From a virus, in the IMG/VR virus record IMGVR_UViG_3300025411_000008, positions 1 through 64,000 of that record: DNA of 64,000 nt. One strand, written 5' to 3'. The notes below the pieces were generated by a model, which saw only the letters and a program-made list of their open reading frames with translations, was not told where the DNA came from and did no database searches. The position numbers and the translations under genes were made by a program. Positions 1 through 8,897 of this stretch are shown here, piece by piece. Each line of letters begins with the position of its first letter. The first letter of the stretch is position 1.

Positions 1-391
1 GTGGTATTGCATCCCCAGATGCTTCCTTCTTGTTATCCCCGCCGCCATGCTTTGAAACGATGCTAGCGGCCCATGACTTACCGGCGTCTCCACCCCATGC
101 AAGCCAGGCTACCTTACCGGGGCTGTCGTTGTTCCAGTCCTTACCCTTCTTGTCAACGCCGTGGCGTGAGAAGTATGAGTGCATACGCTTGATATCACTA
201 AGAGGTACCATCTCACCTGCAGCAAGCTGGTGTGCGCGGTGGCGTCCTACGCTAGTGAACCCGTCACCAGCCTTACCCTGCTCAATTAGCTTAAGTGCGT
301 GCTTAGCGGCGGACTGCACAGATGCTGGTGGCTTGAACTTGCCACTGCTCTTCTCTTCTTTATCTTTTGCATAGCGCAAATTCCAAGACAT
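1..391 (-). CDS. Partial phage protein, C-terminus beyond left edge
   Basis: The frame is open from an ATG at 391 to the window edge, giving 130 codons without a stop. The start is preceded by a clear Shine-Dalgarno (ATAGGAGATAATT). The readable part is basic and helical. A mid-section around residues 45-100 holds GRHRAHQLAAGE, IKRMHSYFSRHGVDKKG and GKVAWLAWGGDAGKSWA, a pattern I associate with a small conserved domain in phage virion-related proteins, but I cannot name a function. It is the last visible member of the left-hand gene block and follows the 127-residue protein by a 2-base gap. The rest of the protein lies outside the window. Confidence 0.7.
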   Translation of the reverse strand, partial: MSWNLRYAKDKEEKSSGKFKPPASVQSAAKHALKLIEQGKAGDGFTSVGRHRAHQLAAGEMVPLSDIKRMHSYFSRHGVDKKGKDWNNDSPGKVAWLAWGGDAGKSWAASIVSKHGGGDNKKEASGDAIP

Positions 392-393
392 AA

Positions 394-777
394 TTATCTC
401 CTATTCAAGTAATCGTTAACAACTTTGCAAGGCCAAGTTGTGTGGCCCGGGCACTTCATGCAAATGTCGATGCCCTCGTAATCAGGGTGAATACCTTCTC
501 CTGGGACACCTTCATGCCCAGTAGCTTCACGGAGGGAGTCAGCAGCGGCAGCGTGCAAACGTGACTGCTCCATCTCACCCTTATTAGCATGCCATTGCTC
601 ACCCTTGTCGTGGTGATCGAGTAGCGTATTCATTTCCTTGATGTGATGAGCGTGATCGATCTTGCTAGGCCATGCTTCAGCAGTACGCACTGATGCGGTC
701 TTGTGTACAATTTCTTCTGTTGATGCTGTACGGAAATTAGTCTCGTACGTTTCGTCTGCTCTTGATACTTTTCTCAT
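394..777 (-). CDS. Small His-rich protein with C-terminal Cys motif
   Basis: This is a 127-residue protein rich in His and acidic residues, with no recognised domain. The C-terminus reads CMKCPGHTTWPCKVVNDYL, a CxxC pair followed by WPCxV. The same arrangement recurs in the small proteins at 11244-11495 and 16907-17059 and could bind zinc. Near residue 25 is HKTASVRTAE, one of several K-T-A/S-S strings in this block. The start codon overlaps the stop of the upstream exonuclease gene as TAATG, so translation is probably coupled. Function unknown. Confidence 0.65.
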   Translation of the reverse strand: MRKVSRADETYETNFRTASTEEIVHKTASVRTAEAWPSKIDHAHHIKEMNTLLDHHDKGEQWHANKGEMEQSRLHAAAADSLREATGHEGVPGEGIHPDYEGIDICMKCPGHTTWPCKVVNDYLNRR

Positions 778-1778
778 TACTTGCCTTTCTTAAGACCTTC
801 TACATTGTGGTGCAAGATTCTAATGTTATTAATGATTTCGTCATGCCGCTTGTTGATGGTTTTGCCCATTTTATCACGGTTTGCAGCGTCTGCCTGGTCG
901 ATGTGGATGCAACTTTGGCAGTTTTTACCCGTACAAAATGGGGAAATCTTCTTATAATCGATACCAGCTTCACCAGTGCTTGCCATCTTTTGCATGGAAG
1001 GACGGTTCTCTTTGATGTTGTTACGTACTTGGTTGAAGAATAGTTCAGCAGCTGCTTTTGAGTCACCAAGAGCCGAGTGATCACCTGTCCTAATGCCTTG
1101 ATCGTTGCAAAGAGCGGTAAGATTGTTGATTGTCTTACCTGTATCAGGGTTAATTGGACCTTCTTGACGTAGTCTTGCATGGTCCATCGTATCGATAGTA
1201 CGGCGTCGAGCATCATCGATATCAAAGCCAGCTGGCTTGATACCATATTCTTTAGGACCACGTTCTAGGTCGTGATCATGAGCGTCATCATGCGCTTTTT
1301 GTAGCATATCCCAGTCAAAGCCTAAATTATGCCCCAGAAATACAGCACCTTGCTTCTGATAGTGGGCCATGATCTTCATTGCTTTAGTCGCAGCGGCGTG
1401 TGGGTGCAACGCTGATTCAAAAGTATTACCATGAACGTCTCTTGTGATGTTACCGTTGTAACTGTCTTTTAGTTGTTGACGTGGAATGAGGTGAGTATTC
1501 AAAGCGCCAGAAGTCATTGGGCTTTCACTCTGTCTATTAACGGCAAGAAAGTGGTGAGACTCGTCAGGCTGATGGATACCGTTACGATATACAGCGATAC
1601 CATAAGATATGGGTCTACCATTGCTCTCTGGGAAACCAGTTGTTTCTGTGTCCCATGCAACCATAAGCTTAGGAACGCCATGATATAGCCTTTGCTTAGA
1701 ATCTGGAGAGCGATCGAACACTCCTTCATCTAATTCTGGCAGTTCATTAGGGGCTGATGCGTATCTAGAATTGAACAT
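777..1778 (-). CDS. DnaQ-like 3'-5' exonuclease with Cys-rich tail
   Basis: This 333-residue protein belongs to the DEDDh exonuclease superfamily (DnaQ/epsilon type). Motif I is VAWDTETTG (about residue 41), motif II lies in GHNLGFDWDML (about 149), and motif III is DHSALGDSKAAAELF (about 234), with the His and Asp spaced as in DEDDh enzymes. Family members remove 3' nucleotides from DNA or RNA. After the fold, a C-terminal extension carries FCTGKNCQSC, absent from ordinary epsilon subunits and similar to Cys clusters in the neighbouring proteins. It lies 16 kb from the polymerase gene, so a proofreading role is possible but unproven; it may instead act with the unknown proteins beside it. 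The stop overlaps the next start as TAATG. Confidence 0.8.
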   Translation of the reverse strand: MFNSRYASAPNELPELDEGVFDRSPDSKQRLYHGVPKLMVAWDTETTGFPESNGRPISYGIAVYRNGIHQPDESHHFLAVNRQSESPMTSGALNTHLIPRQQLKDSYNGNITRDVHGNTFESALHPHAAATKAMKIMAHYQKQGAVFLGHNLGFDWDMLQKAHDDAHDHDLERGPKEYGIKPAGFDIDDARRRTIDTMDHARLRQEGPINPDTGKTINNLTALCNDQGIRTGDHSALGDSKAAAELFFNQVRNNIKENRPSMQKMASTGEAGIDYKKISPFCTGKNCQSCIHIDQADAANRDKMGKTINKRHDEIINNIRILHHNVEGLKKGK

Positions 1779-1779
1779 C

Positions 1780-2976
1780 TTATTCCTCGTACTTGTCGTG
1801 GGTGTAAGGTGTCGGCAAGAACTTGCTCTCGCTGAGATTGCTTAGAGCCTCGAGCTTTCTCTTGCTCGCAACGTATTCTGGCACGGTTCTAGCGTTAAGC
1901 TGATTGAGTGTGTGGTGCTGGATAAGAGCGTTTACGTGTCTATCATAAGTAGAAGGGCCCATAACTGACTGTGGGTCATAGCTAGTTGTGTCGCCTGTAA
2001 GCTTTCTGAACCTAGGCTCTACCTTGTGGCACTCACTGATGCACCATTCGTTTGCTCGTCTACGCCATGGCGTGTTTGGGAAAGCCCCTGTGAACTTCTC
2101 TTCTGGAGCGTTCTTTAAGCTAAGGTGGTGTCGTACTACTTCAGCAAGAATATTGGTGTGATCTTCCGGAGAAAGAAGTGTGCGGTTCTGAAACGCTGAG
2201 CGCGTTGTGTGGTCTTCGAACTTTTGTTCGTTATTGCTTATATTGTCTCTGTAGTAATCAAGGTATCCATGAGCAGCATTCTTAGCCTGCACGTGATTGC
2301 CTGGATTGTTCTTAAGACCGTCTTCATAGTCTTCGATTGGGATGCCTTCGCTAGCAGCGTCGAGGCAATCAGCATGACTAGCACCTAAGTTACGTACGCG
2401 CTTGTATGTAGCCTTATCGTATGAAGGTTTGATAACCTTGTTAGGATCGTTGCTCTTGAAGATGTTGGCATCGGCCAAACGCATTTCTTCATGCTCTTCA
2501 GGGGTTGGATTGACTTCGTAGGTGCGTGGTGCACGCTTGTCATCCTTGCTTTCCCATGGTCTGCGATCATTAACAACCCAAGCATTAGGCTTACTACCCC
2601 TAGATTCAGGAGCCATAGGAGCTAATTTTGCCCTAGGCGCATTGACTGTTGGTTTCTGCTGTGGTGTAGCCTGCAATGCCTCAGTATCCTCTGGCAATTG
2701 CTCGTGAGGAATACTGCTAGGTTGTGTAGAGATAGCACCCTCTGCACGGCCAGGGATAAACGTTCTGTATGCCTGTCTATCTAGGCAAAAGGCTCTGACG
2801 CGGCCCTTATCATCAATACCTGTAGGAATTACTCTACGGGGAGCAGCTTCTGGATCACTAGCACCGCGATAGTTCATGTGAACTTCGTGCTTATTGTCTA
2901 TAGCCTGCTGGAAAACATCATGTGGGCGTGGAGCATCACTTGCAGTCTTAGTGAATAGTGAATTGATCCAGCCCAT
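1780..2976 (-). CDS. WYL-like domain protein
   Basis: A 398-residue protein. Residues about 20-80 resemble a WYL domain: FQQAIDNKHEVHMNYRG, then RRVIPTGIDDKGRVRAFCL, then a basic YRTFIPGRA. WYL domains bind ligands or nucleic acid in bacterial regulators and some phage proteins. No helix-turn-helix is visible in front of it, so it is not a standard WYL transcription factor. Residues 80-180 are Pro-rich and probably disordered; the rest is helical and charged without a known domain. The N-terminus contains FTKTAS, a string seen in adjacent proteins. It sits one base from the exonuclease gene and three from the 166-residue gene upstream. Its place in a block of large virion-like unknowns makes a structural or injected role as likely as regulation. 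Confidence 0.55.
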   Translation of the reverse strand: MGWINSLFTKTASDAPRPHDVFQQAIDNKHEVHMNYRGASDPEAAPRRVIPTGIDDKGRVRAFCLDRQAYRTFIPGRAEGAISTQPSSIPHEQLPEDTEALQATPQQKPTVNAPRAKLAPMAPESRGSKPNAWVVNDRRPWESKDDKRAPRTYEVNPTPEEHEEMRLADANIFKSNDPNKVIKPSYDKATYKRVRNLGASHADCLDAASEGIPIEDYEDGLKNNPGNHVQAKNAAHGYLDYYRDNISNNEQKFEDHTTRSAFQNRTLLSPEDHTNILAEVVRHHLSLKNAPEEKFTGAFPNTPWRRRANEWCISECHKVEPRFRKLTGDTTSYDPQSVMGPSTYDRHVNALIQHHTLNQLNARTVPEYVASKRKLEALSNLSESKFLPTPYTHDKYEE

Positions 2977-2979
2977 AGC

Positions 2980-3480
2980 TTACATCCCCGGTAGAATTAG
3001 TTTCTTGTTGCCAAGCCCAAGGCTCTTGCGCTTAGCTGTGTAATAGTCGTCGGCCACACCCATACCCGTTTCGTAACGGTTCTGCTCAGGATTGTACTCT
3101 GAGCCATCAAGGCGTCCAACGATTGTGATGGTAGGAGGCTGTGGAGCATCCTTACCATTAGACTGCAAAAGACCTGGCATAACCCAGTCGACTACGACCT
3201 GGAAACCGAGCAGTGCGAACTTCTCGTCTGCTTCATTGCGAAGAGACGTAAGGTTCTCGAAGCTACCCTTACGGTTGCCATACTTGTACTGGAGCTCTTG
3301 CAGGAGCTTCCATACGCCCATGAGCTCTGATTCCATAAGCTCGATAGGCTGTTCCTTACCGAGTGCTTCCTCTTCAGCCTTCTGTTGAGCGAGGTAAGCG
3401 TTAACCTGTGCAATCTGCTCAGGTGTTTGCTTAACATCTTCAGGCCGGATACCCGGAATGTCGTATGGATCGGTTGCCAT
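2980..3480 (-). CDS. Hypothetical phage protein
   Basis: A 166-residue acidic protein of unknown function. The N-terminal 90 residues are helical, with a possible short coiled coil around ELMGVWKLLQELQYKYG. The middle has a beta-rich stretch (FALLGFQVVVDWVMPGL, then TITIVGRLDG), followed by YETGMGVADDYYTAKRK. No signal peptide or membrane segment is seen. It lies 16 bases downstream of the 1074-residue Cys-rich protein and directly upstream of the WYL-like gene, so it is co-transcribed with that block. The beta portion looks like a small virion structural protein, but that is a guess. Confidence 0.6.
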   Translation of the reverse strand: MATDPYDIPGIRPEDVKQTPEQIAQVNAYLAQQKAEEEALGKEQPIELMESELMGVWKLLQELQYKYGNRKGSFENLTSLRNEADEKFALLGFQVVVDWVMPGLLQSNGKDAPQPPTITIVGRLDGSEYNPEQNRYETGMGVADDYYTAKRKSLGLGNKKLILPGM

Positions 3481-3496
3481 GTTCTTCTTTCGTTAA

Positions 3497-6400
3497 TTAA
3501 GGTCTAGCTGACAATACGTCTCGGCAGTCCTGGCACTTCTTAGAGCCCTTACCGCCTTCGATAGGAGTACCGCAGCGTTCACATTCTCTATTAATGTCTG
3601 GACCAGCGTAAAGAGGTGTGTTGCTAGAGAAAGCATCGTAATACGTAAAGCTTCTAGGATCCTTAGCCTTTGATCTAGTATCCCCACCCCTGGCGGCAAT
3701 TGTAGCAGATAACGAGGCAATTACGCTAGAAGTTTTCTTGATTTTTGTACGGTAAGAATTGTTGATGTTGTGATCTGGGTGTGATGGGTTCGCCTCACGA
3801 CCGTGCTTTTCTACCATCTGCTGCTTAATGTGGTCAGGGGTATCGTTCCACTGGTCTTTACGTTGCTCACGCTGATTAGCCTTGTAAGCAAAGTTCATAG
3901 CGGGGAGGCCGACGCCAACAGTTGTTGCCATGTCTGTCAAGAAGCCTGAAAGTTGCTGACCACCCGTAAGGTGCTCTTTGCCAGGTCCATTCTGCAGGAT
4001 ACGCCCACCATTGAGGAAAGCTGTACCAATATCGTGGACAAGGTTGAAGTCGATAGCTTCTTTCTTGGCTGAATTGAAAATAAAATGTGGCATTTCTTCG
4101 CCCTTCTTTGCATTAATAGTGCGTCTGTTAACTGCTTTTTGGCTCTCTGATTTTGCTCTCTGCAAGCGGTTTACAACATTGCCATGCTCTTCAGATAGCT
4201 TAGCTTGGGCCTCGTCGATACCCATGTCTGGGTATGCCTTGGAAAGCGCTTCGTGGTATGACTTTGAGTAGTTCTTCTCAGCGAGTTCCTTCATGAACCT
4301 AGGCTCTGGGATACGCTCGCTGTCTGGGATACGCTCGCTACCAACGACTGGTACTTCACGTGTGCGTGTCTCTTCCTTGTAGGTTGTTTCTCTTACCTTA
4401 GGACTGAACTGACCAGTGTGCTTGATTTGCGGGTTGAACATGTCAGTTTCGCTGTCTTTTTCAAGACGTTCAACCGAGTGCTCAGCATGCCATTGCTTCT
4501 TTAGATTGTTAACGTATGCAGCAGCACCAAGTGGTCCCGTTTTGTGAGTAGCTGGGAAGAGCTCTTGTGCTCTAACTTCGTGCTCACCAGGAACATATTT
4601 GCCCGATGCATCATTGCCACCGAACAAACGCTTGTACTCTGTGTCGTAGTCAACGAGCTTTTCTTTACCGTTAACAACCTTCTTAACATAACCACGCGTA
4701 ACTGGTACCTTACGTGTCTCTGTAATGGTTTCAGTCCTACCAGTTTCTACTGGTCGGTGCGTAGGCTGGAGGTCGTAACGGTTCTTCTGTCTGTGGTATT
4801 CCTTAAGAGCTGCGACATCAGGGTCAACGCCAGCCTTCTGGAACAAGTAAGCATGCTCGCTTGGGAGCATTTCTAGGTTAGACATATCCATCTTGTGGTA
4901 ACCATTACATCCAGGCTTGCTACAGGCTGTGCAGCGTGTGTCCTTGAAGTTCTGGATCTTTGTACCCATCTCGTAATCAGCATTGGGATCTACGCTGCTC
5001 TTACCAGTTCCAGGGATAACGTAGCTTACCTCGTGGTTACCATCACAACCGTATGGGTTGGTGCAGTGAGGGTGGAAGCACTTTGTCTCAGTGTGGTTCT
5101 CATTCTTTTGAAGCAGGAACTTACCACTAATAGGCTCTTCGTACTTACCTGCACGTGGGTCGTCAGCTAAGCTAAAGTTCTGTACGCTCTTAGAACCGTT
5201 GGGTTCAACAACATAACGAGCATCTTCACCTCTTGATTGGTAACCGAATGCTGTTCCTCTAGGCAAGTCGACGTGAGTCACCGTCTTAAGGCCAGGGATC
5301 CTTCTTCTCTCAAGAGCTGTGCTACCGCCAGGTGTCATCTCTACGGTATTGCCATCCTTGTCATACTTAGGTGCCCAAGCTACTGAAGGGCCACCAACTG
5401 GCTTGCCTGTGTTGGGGTCAATCTTCTTAGGCAATGTATATGGCTTGTAGCTGGTGTCACCTTCTGGCAGCCTGCTAATGTCACCCTTGAGCTCTTGGTA
5501 CTCGCTCTTAGAACGTTCTTTGTATTGCGTTCTAGTTTCCTTCGTAGGGTCATACGGATCAAAGCGTGGCTGACCCTTCTCTTCGTTGAACAAGTCTTCT
5601 TGAGGGACTGATTCGTTCTTGTGGTATCCCCAGCCGCCAGGAGTTCTCTTAAGTTGCTTAGAAAGAGCTTCAACCTCTGGGTTGCGCTCACCTTCGCTGC
5701 CTGAAGTATCAATACTGATAGGTGCTCTAGGGTCGAGGCCACTGAGAGATACACCGTGGTGGTGCTTCTGGTGATCATTCCATTCATCAAGCGTCTTGTG
5801 AAGAGCGTGAAGTTCTGGCTCTTGTCTTCTGCTTGGTGTATTACCATCATTCCAATTGTCCCAGATCTCATCTGAGATCTCATGGTGTGTTGTTTCTGCG
5901 TGTGCCTTCTCTTGCTCTGGTGTCGCACCAGGGATAGGGCTAGAAATATTCTTACGGTACTTGTCTACACCGTCTTCGTATGCCTTCCAGTGCTGATCAC
6001 AAACAGGGCAAGCAGACGTAGGGACATCTACAGTAGCTTCTGAAGCCCTCATAGGCTTAGGGGTTTCTACTGGAAGCTTCTTGATCTGACGTGTACTCTT
6101 GAAAGAGTGGTACATATCTGGGCTAATACCCATGTCTTCTGGCGAAAGGCCAGCTGCTTCACCGTGTCTAATGAAGTGGTTAAGCAGATTGCTAGCATCT
6201 TGAGCGTGGTCGCCAGTAGTTGGTTCAATCTGTGAAAGCACCTTTGAGTCACCGCGTGACATCAAACCCTTCATGGTGTTGAAAAGGAACTTGTGGTAGA
6301 CAGTACCACGTCCTTCTGTAGGGCGCAGTTCTTCTGCCTCAGTTAGCTTATAACGTTCACCCTTAGGGTTCTGTGGGTCTACAAGGCGTTGTTCTGGATT

Positions 6401-6721
6401 AGGAAGCAGGCCCTTGTACGATTCGCCAAGTCCTCTGGTCAAAGGCAATTGGTTGCGCATCTGTGTCTTTACTTCATCAGGTACAGTAAAGCCATTCTCT
6501 GCCAGTACGTGTGTGCAATCACAGCCATGAATCTGAGGGATCTCAGTAGGATCCATTTCCTTTTTAACAAGGTCATCTGGGTCATAGCCCTTTTGCTTAG
6601 GAGATAGTCTTGGTGTCTCTACGCCAAAATCGAGTGATGGTCTGTAATTGACAGGCAACTGGAAGCCAGTTTGTGAATCAGCTACCTTAGTTCTTGAGAA
6701 GATTTCGCTTAGCTTAGCCAT
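3497..6721 (-). CDS. Large protein with several zinc-knuckle-like motifs
   Basis: At 1074 residues this is one of the largest proteins here, with no domain I can name. Cys/His clusters occur along it: HGCDCTHV (about 44), CPVCDQHWKAYEDG (about 238), CFHPHCTNPYGCDGNHE (about 555), CTACSKPGCNGYHK (about 610), and a C-terminal ribbon CERCGTPIEGG then KCQDC. The third and fourth are clearly related (CxxC-x3/4-GCxGxH). Much of the rest is charged and repetitive, such as SERIPDSERIPEPRF and several ETRTR/ETRK strings. A Gly/Ala-rich semi-hydrophobic stretch lies near 930-970, followed by KKTSSVIASLS. The length and composition suit an injected or internal virion protein, but this is inference. The ATG overlaps the upstream stop as TAATG. 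Confidence 0.65.
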   Translation of the reverse strand: MAKLSEIFSRTKVADSQTGFQLPVNYRPSLDFGVETPRLSPKQKGYDPDDLVKKEMDPTEIPQIHGCDCTHVLAENGFTVPDEVKTQMRNQLPLTRGLGESYKGLLPNPEQRLVDPQNPKGERYKLTEAEELRPTEGRGTVYHKFLFNTMKGLMSRGDSKVLSQIEPTTGDHAQDASNLLNHFIRHGEAAGLSPEDMGISPDMYHSFKSTRQIKKLPVETPKPMRASEATVDVPTSACPVCDQHWKAYEDGVDKYRKNISSPIPGATPEQEKAHAETTHHEISDEIWDNWNDGNTPSRRQEPELHALHKTLDEWNDHQKHHHGVSLSGLDPRAPISIDTSGSEGERNPEVEALSKQLKRTPGGWGYHKNESVPQEDLFNEEKGQPRFDPYDPTKETRTQYKERSKSEYQELKGDISRLPEGDTSYKPYTLPKKIDPNTGKPVGGPSVAWAPKYDKDGNTVEMTPGGSTALERRRIPGLKTVTHVDLPRGTAFGYQSRGEDARYVVEPNGSKSVQNFSLADDPRAGKYEEPISGKFLLQKNENHTETKCFHPHCTNPYGCDGNHEVSYVIPGTGKSSVDPNADYEMGTKIQNFKDTRCTACSKPGCNGYHKMDMSNLEMLPSEHAYLFQKAGVDPDVAALKEYHRQKNRYDLQPTHRPVETGRTETITETRKVPVTRGYVKKVVNGKEKLVDYDTEYKRLFGGNDASGKYVPGEHEVRAQELFPATHKTGPLGAAAYVNNLKKQWHAEHSVERLEKDSETDMFNPQIKHTGQFSPKVRETTYKEETRTREVPVVGSERIPDSERIPEPRFMKELAEKNYSKSYHEALSKAYPDMGIDEAQAKLSEEHGNVVNRLQRAKSESQKAVNRRTINAKKGEEMPHFIFNSAKKEAIDFNLVHDIGTAFLNGGRILQNGPGKEHLTGGQQLSGFLTDMATTVGVGLPAMNFAYKANQREQRKDQWNDTPDHIKQQMVEKHGREANPSHPDHNINNSYRTKIKKTSSVIASLSATIAARGGDTRSKAKDPRSFTYYDAFSSNTPLYAGPDINRECERCGTPIEGGKGSKKCQDCRDVLSARP

Positions 6722-7587
6722 TATGCCTCCATCTTGTTGCTGCCGTAGATGGCATCACGGTGTTCTGCTGCTCCGCCATAACCCTTAGTGTCTTCGTAGT
6801 CACCCTTGATAGCGTTGGTAATGTTATCTGCCATGCTTCTCAAGTGAGTAGCCATAGTTTGGTGCAAGTCGTTGCAACCTCTGTATCCAGGAGCGTTGCA
6901 AGTATCAGCGTTTCCACCACGTGTGTCATGGTGAGAAGCCCAGCTGTTTAGCGTAGACGCAAGGTTCTTGACATGCATCATACGAACATCATCATCCTCT
7001 GGATTATCTGAAAGGATGCCAGTCCATGCTTTGCGAAGTTCTTTTCTGTGCGGCTCACAGTCCAAGCAGTCATAGCATTCAGGACCATCTGCACAATAGT
7101 CAATACCTATCTTTGACAAACCTGGCAGCTTCAAGCTACTAAGGTTGTCGCTGCTCGTCTTGTTGAGCATGTGTTCTGTCTCTGTCTCGCCACCATCGTG
7201 AGAAACCATGCAAGGGTTAACAGGCACACCATTAGGAGTTGTTGCCTTGGCCTTAAAGCTACCCAAAGCCTTGATTGGCTCAGTCAGATCATCGAGTGTT
7301 TTGCTAAGACGCTTTGAGTTAGAAAATTGAAAATTATCCTGGTCCAAAGACATATTTGGGAAAGCACGGGTACCGTACTTAACCATGCTATCGGCGTTCT
7401 TTTGCAACAATCTATACAGATTAGGGGTCTTACTAGACTTTGAGTCTTTAGAACGCTTTAAGTTAACACCGCGCTCATCCAGACTTGCTGCATCTTTAGG
7501 CACTGGTCTGTTGTTTCTAGCAAAATCTTCAGACTTCTTACCGTAGTCAAGGCTGTATTCTCTTAGCTTTGTATTTCTATCTGCCAT
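6721..7587 (-). CDS. Cys-rich hypothetical protein
   Basis: I place the start at the ATG at 7587 (288 residues). It has an upstream AAGAGA and sits just after the previous stop, whereas the longer ORF (start 7638) would overlap its neighbour by 49 bases. The protein is charged and unrecognised. Residues about 165-190 contain IGIDYCADGPECYDCLDCEP, a dense cluster of four Cys, and about 235-250 has DTCNAPGYRGCNDLHQTM, which resembles the CxxC-GCxGxH knuckles of the following 1074-residue protein. NKTSSDNLSSLKLPG precedes the first cluster. Its stop overlaps the next start (TAATG), so the two proteins are probably made together. Confidence 0.6.
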   Translation of the reverse strand: MADRNTKLREYSLDYGKKSEDFARNNRPVPKDAASLDERGVNLKRSKDSKSSKTPNLYRLLQKNADSMVKYGTRAFPNMSLDQDNFQFSNSKRLSKTLDDLTEPIKALGSFKAKATTPNGVPVNPCMVSHDGGETETEHMLNKTSSDNLSSLKLPGLSKIGIDYCADGPECYDCLDCEPHRKELRKAWTGILSDNPEDDDVRMMHVKNLASTLNSWASHHDTRGGNADTCNAPGYRGCNDLHQTMATHLRSMADNITNAIKGDYEDTKGYGGAAEHRDAIYGSNKMEA

Positions 7588-7589
7588 GA

Positions 7590-8090
7590 TTAGTCTCTTA
7601 TCACGTATTGGCTCTTGGAAGCGTCCATGTCTCTGCAACTAGGGTTCTTTACTCGGTCACAGACTCTACCTCTAGTAGTCTGAATAGTTCTAGAAGGCTC
7701 AATAAGCTTCTTGCAGATAGGGCATTCTACTGAACCTGATGCCTTAAGCAGTTCATCGGGACGCCCCTGGTCATCACGACCAGATTCAAGCGCCGAGCTT
7801 CTGTTCTTCTTCCATCTACTAGGGCTAGATGACTTAGAAAGTGCACCAGGTTCTGTAAGAGCGTCGTTCAGACTGGTAAAGCTGTCCTTAGCTTGTCTGA
7901 ATTCTGCTGGCTTCTTGTCGTCTGGGGTGAGACGCTGCTCTTGTCCCCAGTCAGCACCATCACCAGGGGCAGCACATAGGTTAGTAATCTCACTGGGGAA
8001 TACACGAATACGCACATTATATTTGGCAATATCGGGTTGGGTGATGCCTTCAATGACCCGTCCCCACTTACCTACGTTCTTTTTAGCCAT
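7590..8090 (-). CDS. Zinc-ribbon hypothetical protein
   Basis: A 166-residue protein. The N-terminal half (KWGRVIEGITQPDIAKYNVR, then VFPSEITNLC) may form a small beta fold. The middle is Ser/Lys/Arg-rich and probably flexible. The C-terminal half has CPICKKLIEPSRTIQ, then VCDRVKNPSCRD, which could form a four-Cys zinc site. It is the first gene after a 66-base AT-rich gap and leads into the Cys-rich genes downstream. Function unknown; it shares the Cys-rich character of its neighbours. Confidence 0.6.
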   Translation of the reverse strand: MAKKNVGKWGRVIEGITQPDIAKYNVRIRVFPSEITNLCAAPGDGADWGQEQRLTPDDKKPAEFRQAKDSFTSLNDALTEPGALSKSSSPSRWKKNRSSALESGRDDQGRPDELLKASGSVECPICKKLIEPSRTIQTTRGRVCDRVKNPSCRDMDASKSQYVIRD

Positions 8091-8156
8091 ATAAACCCCT
8101 ATTAGTTACAATAACTGTTGCGTTTTACAACAACTTTTACATAAAAGGGTATAGTT
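8091..8156 (-). other. AT-rich intergenic gap, possible regulatory element
   Basis: These 66 bases separate the possible small terminase gene from the Cys-rich block. On the minus strand they contain TGTTGTAAAACGCAACA, which can form a 5-bp hairpin, and a T/A-rich run before the next start. A promoter is possible but I see no convincing -35/-10 pair, and no U-tract follows the hairpin, so it is not a clear terminator. Confidence 0.3.
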
Positions 8157-8897
8157 TTATAGGTCTTCTTCAAGGTAATCTTCATCAATGTACTCTGCGT
8201 CGAGCTCGATGTCAGCCTTCTTAAGCTTTTTAGGCTTGCCAGGGACATCGATGTTGCCGTTCTGATACTCTTCGATCTTACGGAAGAGCTCTTCCTTGAT
8301 AGCAGCAGGCACAACATCACGGATAGCCAACAAGATGGTGTCAAGCTGGTTGATGAGATCTTCTGGGCGGTAGCTGTCTTCGCCTTCCTTCTCCAGCTTC
8401 TGCAACATCTCCATGGCATGCATGGTCTGGGTTAGCGTAGGCTTCTCGTAACCCTGCGCAATGTCTTCCCAGCCCTTAGCAACAATGACTTCATAGAACG
8501 CTTCTGCGGTGAGGAGGCGATCACCAGTGTCAAGGATGCTACGATTCTTTTCACGGGCACGACGTTCAACGATGTCCCGGACCAGCTTCTTCTCAAATGG
8601 CAGGTGATTCTTCTGGTGGTTTCTGATGTTTTCATAGTTGATGCGCTCCTGTCCTTCGATGCCTAGCTTATCCTGTAATGGCTGAATAAGGGTAAGAACT
8701 TCTTTGTAGGTCTTTGGGAATAGCAAAAGAGAATCAATGACACTCTTGAGCTCATCGCTGCTGTTGCAAATCTTGCATAGAGGCGAGTACTTATATAGGA
8801 AAAGCTCACCGTCGATTTCTTCGCTAAGAAGCTCAGCCGTGGTCGGCGTCATCTTAACTAGGTCTTTGTACTCACGGGTTCTGCGGTCCAGAGTCAT
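8157..8897 (-). CDS. Possible terminase small subunit-like protein
   Basis: A 246-residue, mostly helical protein. Near the N-terminus, SPLCKICNSSDELKSVID is followed about 50 residues later by NYENIRNHQKNHLPFEK. This C-x2-C ... H-x3-NHLP layout occurs in phage DNA-binding proteins annotated as small terminases or HTH proteins. The C-terminal third is a charged helix ending in an acidic tail (DAEYIDEDYLEEDL). A small terminase would recognise DNA for packaging with a large subunit, which is not in this window. The assignment rests on pattern only, so treat it as tentative. It overlaps the upstream gene by 26 bases. Confidence 0.4.
   Translation of the reverse strand: MTLDRRTREYKDLVKMTPTTAELLSEEIDGELFLYKYSPLCKICNSSDELKSVIDSLLLFPKTYKEVLTLIQPLQDKLGIEGQERINYENIRNHQKNHLPFEKKLVRDIVERRAREKNRSILDTGDRLLTAEAFYEVIVAKGWEDIAQGYEKPTLTQTMHAMEMLQKLEKEGEDSYRPEDLINQLDTILLAIRDVVPAAIKEELFRKIEEYQNGNIDVPGKPKKLKKADIELDAEYIDEDYLEEDL

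Noticed and set aside
30-374. 114-codon plus-strand frame at the left edge
   Set aside because: It is opposite the partial minus-strand gene, which has a good ribosome site and phage-like sequence.
5380-5928. 182-codon minus-strand frame in another phase of the 1074-residue gene
   Set aside because: Ser/Thr/Arg-rich out-of-frame translation fully inside a continuous gene; no start signal.
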